Assembly: GCA_015655035.1 (NCBI GenBank)
Contig: JAATFS010000392.1
Span: 1-14,232 of the forward strand
Origin: Lysobacterales bacterium
Lineage (GTDB): Bacteria > Pseudomonadota > Gammaproteobacteria > Xanthomonadales > Xanthomonadaceae
Length of the DNA stretch: 14,232 nt
Direction: 5' to 3'
Part shown: piece after piece, positions 13,793-14,232 of the stretch
Numbering within the stretch: the stretch's first letter is position 1
Layout of the letters: each line of letters starts with the position of its first letter
Notes under the pieces: generated by a model
The model's input: the letters and a program-made list of their open reading frames with translations, nothing else
Told to the model about the DNA's origin: nothing
Databases searched by the model: none
Position numbers and translations under genes: made by a program

Positions 13793-14232
13793 ATGGATGC
13801 CGCTACCCAGATGGTGATCGATGGCCAACGCGCGTTCGCGATGGTCGGGGCGGTGCTGTGGACCATGTTGCGGATCGGCGCCCTGCTTACGGCCATGCCG
13901 CTGATCGGCACCCAGGCGGTCCCGGTGCGGGTGCGGGTGCTGATCGCCGCCACGCTGGCGATGGCATTGGCGCCGCTGTTGCCGCCGGTGCCGGAGTGGG
14001 ACGGATTCACCGCTACCGCCGTGCTCAGCGTGGCCCGCGAGCTGGCGGTGGGTGCGAGCATGGGGTTCATGCTGCGGCTGATCTTCGAGGCCGGCGCCTA
14101 TGCCGGCGAATTGATTTCCCAGAGTACCGGCCTGGCGTTCGCGCAGATGTCCGATCCGTTGCGCGGAGTCAACTCGGGGGTGGTCTCGCTCTGGTTCTAC
14201 CTGAGTTTCGGCTTGCTGTTCTTTACCGCCAA
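13793..14232 (+). CDS. fliR: Flagellar type III export-gate protein FliR, 3' end missing
   Basis: The first 146 codons of the single-copy FliR subunit that closes the export-gate core, cut by the right edge; full-length FliR is about 260 aa. Start ATG 13793 follows GGAG at 13780-13783 (spacing 9). Several hydrophobic helices are visible, and the conserved block ELAVGASMGFMLRLIFEAG continues into AGELISQSTGLAFAQMSDP, which is diagnostic for FliR/SctT. There are no stop codons or frameshifts in the visible part. flhB usually follows in related genomes, but it lies outside the window. Confidence 0.95.
   Translation, partial: MDAATQMVIDGQRAFAMVGAVLWTMLRIGALLTAMPLIGTQAVPVRVRVLIAATLAMALAPLLPPVPEWDGFTATAVLSVARELAVGASMGFMLRLIFEAGAYAGELISQSTGLAFAQMSDPLRGVNSGVVSLWFYLSFGLLFFTA

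Overview
The window is an ordered flagellar biogenesis locus of a GC-rich gammaproteobacterium. Gene order and content are rpoN2 (partial) - vemR - fleQ, then fliE-F-G-H-I-J-K, then fliL-M-N-O-P-Q-R (fliR partial). All genes are on the + strand. A stand-alone receiver of the VemR type between a flagellar sigma-54 gene and fleQ points to the Xanthomonadaceae (Xanthomonas, Stenotrophomonas, Lysobacter and relatives). The genus cannot be settled by eye. Base and codon use look even throughout, and I see no insertion sequence, tRNA, rRNA, CRISPR array or sign of recent transfer.

Layout. Bases 1-2968 are the regulatory block: the C-terminal three quarters of a sigma-54 factor, a 127-aa receiver-only response regulator, and a FleQ-type sigma-54 activator whose start overlaps the receiver gene. 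A 282-bp gap (2969-3250) holds three strong GC-rich inverted repeats and a perfect -24/-12 promoter ahead of fliE. Bases 3251-10140 encode the MS ring (FliE, FliF), the rotor protein FliG, the export ATPase complex (FliH, FliI, FliJ) and the hook-length ruler FliK, mostly joined by 4-bp start/stop overlaps. A 251-bp gap (10141-10391) holds more palindromes and a second, near-perfect -24/-12 promoter ahead of fliL. Bases 10392-14232 encode FliL, the C-ring proteins FliM and FliN, and the export-gate membrane proteins FliO, FliP, FliQ and the start of FliR.

How it works together (inference from family knowledge). RpoN2 and FleQ, made from the first block, should drive both -24/-12 promoters in the same window, with VemR modulating FleQ/RpoN2 output. 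The two structural operons then supply the basal body, switch and type III export apparatus.

This is a largely canonical locus and I found no wholly new system. The points most worth a second look are: (1) a possible 33-codon ORF that exactly fills the only gap in the fliG-fliK overlap chain; (2) a FleQ that seems to lack part of the c-di-GMP contact motif known from Pseudomonas; (3) clustered palindromes upstream of both sigma-54 promoters; and (4) a fliL start codon fixed by its promoter.
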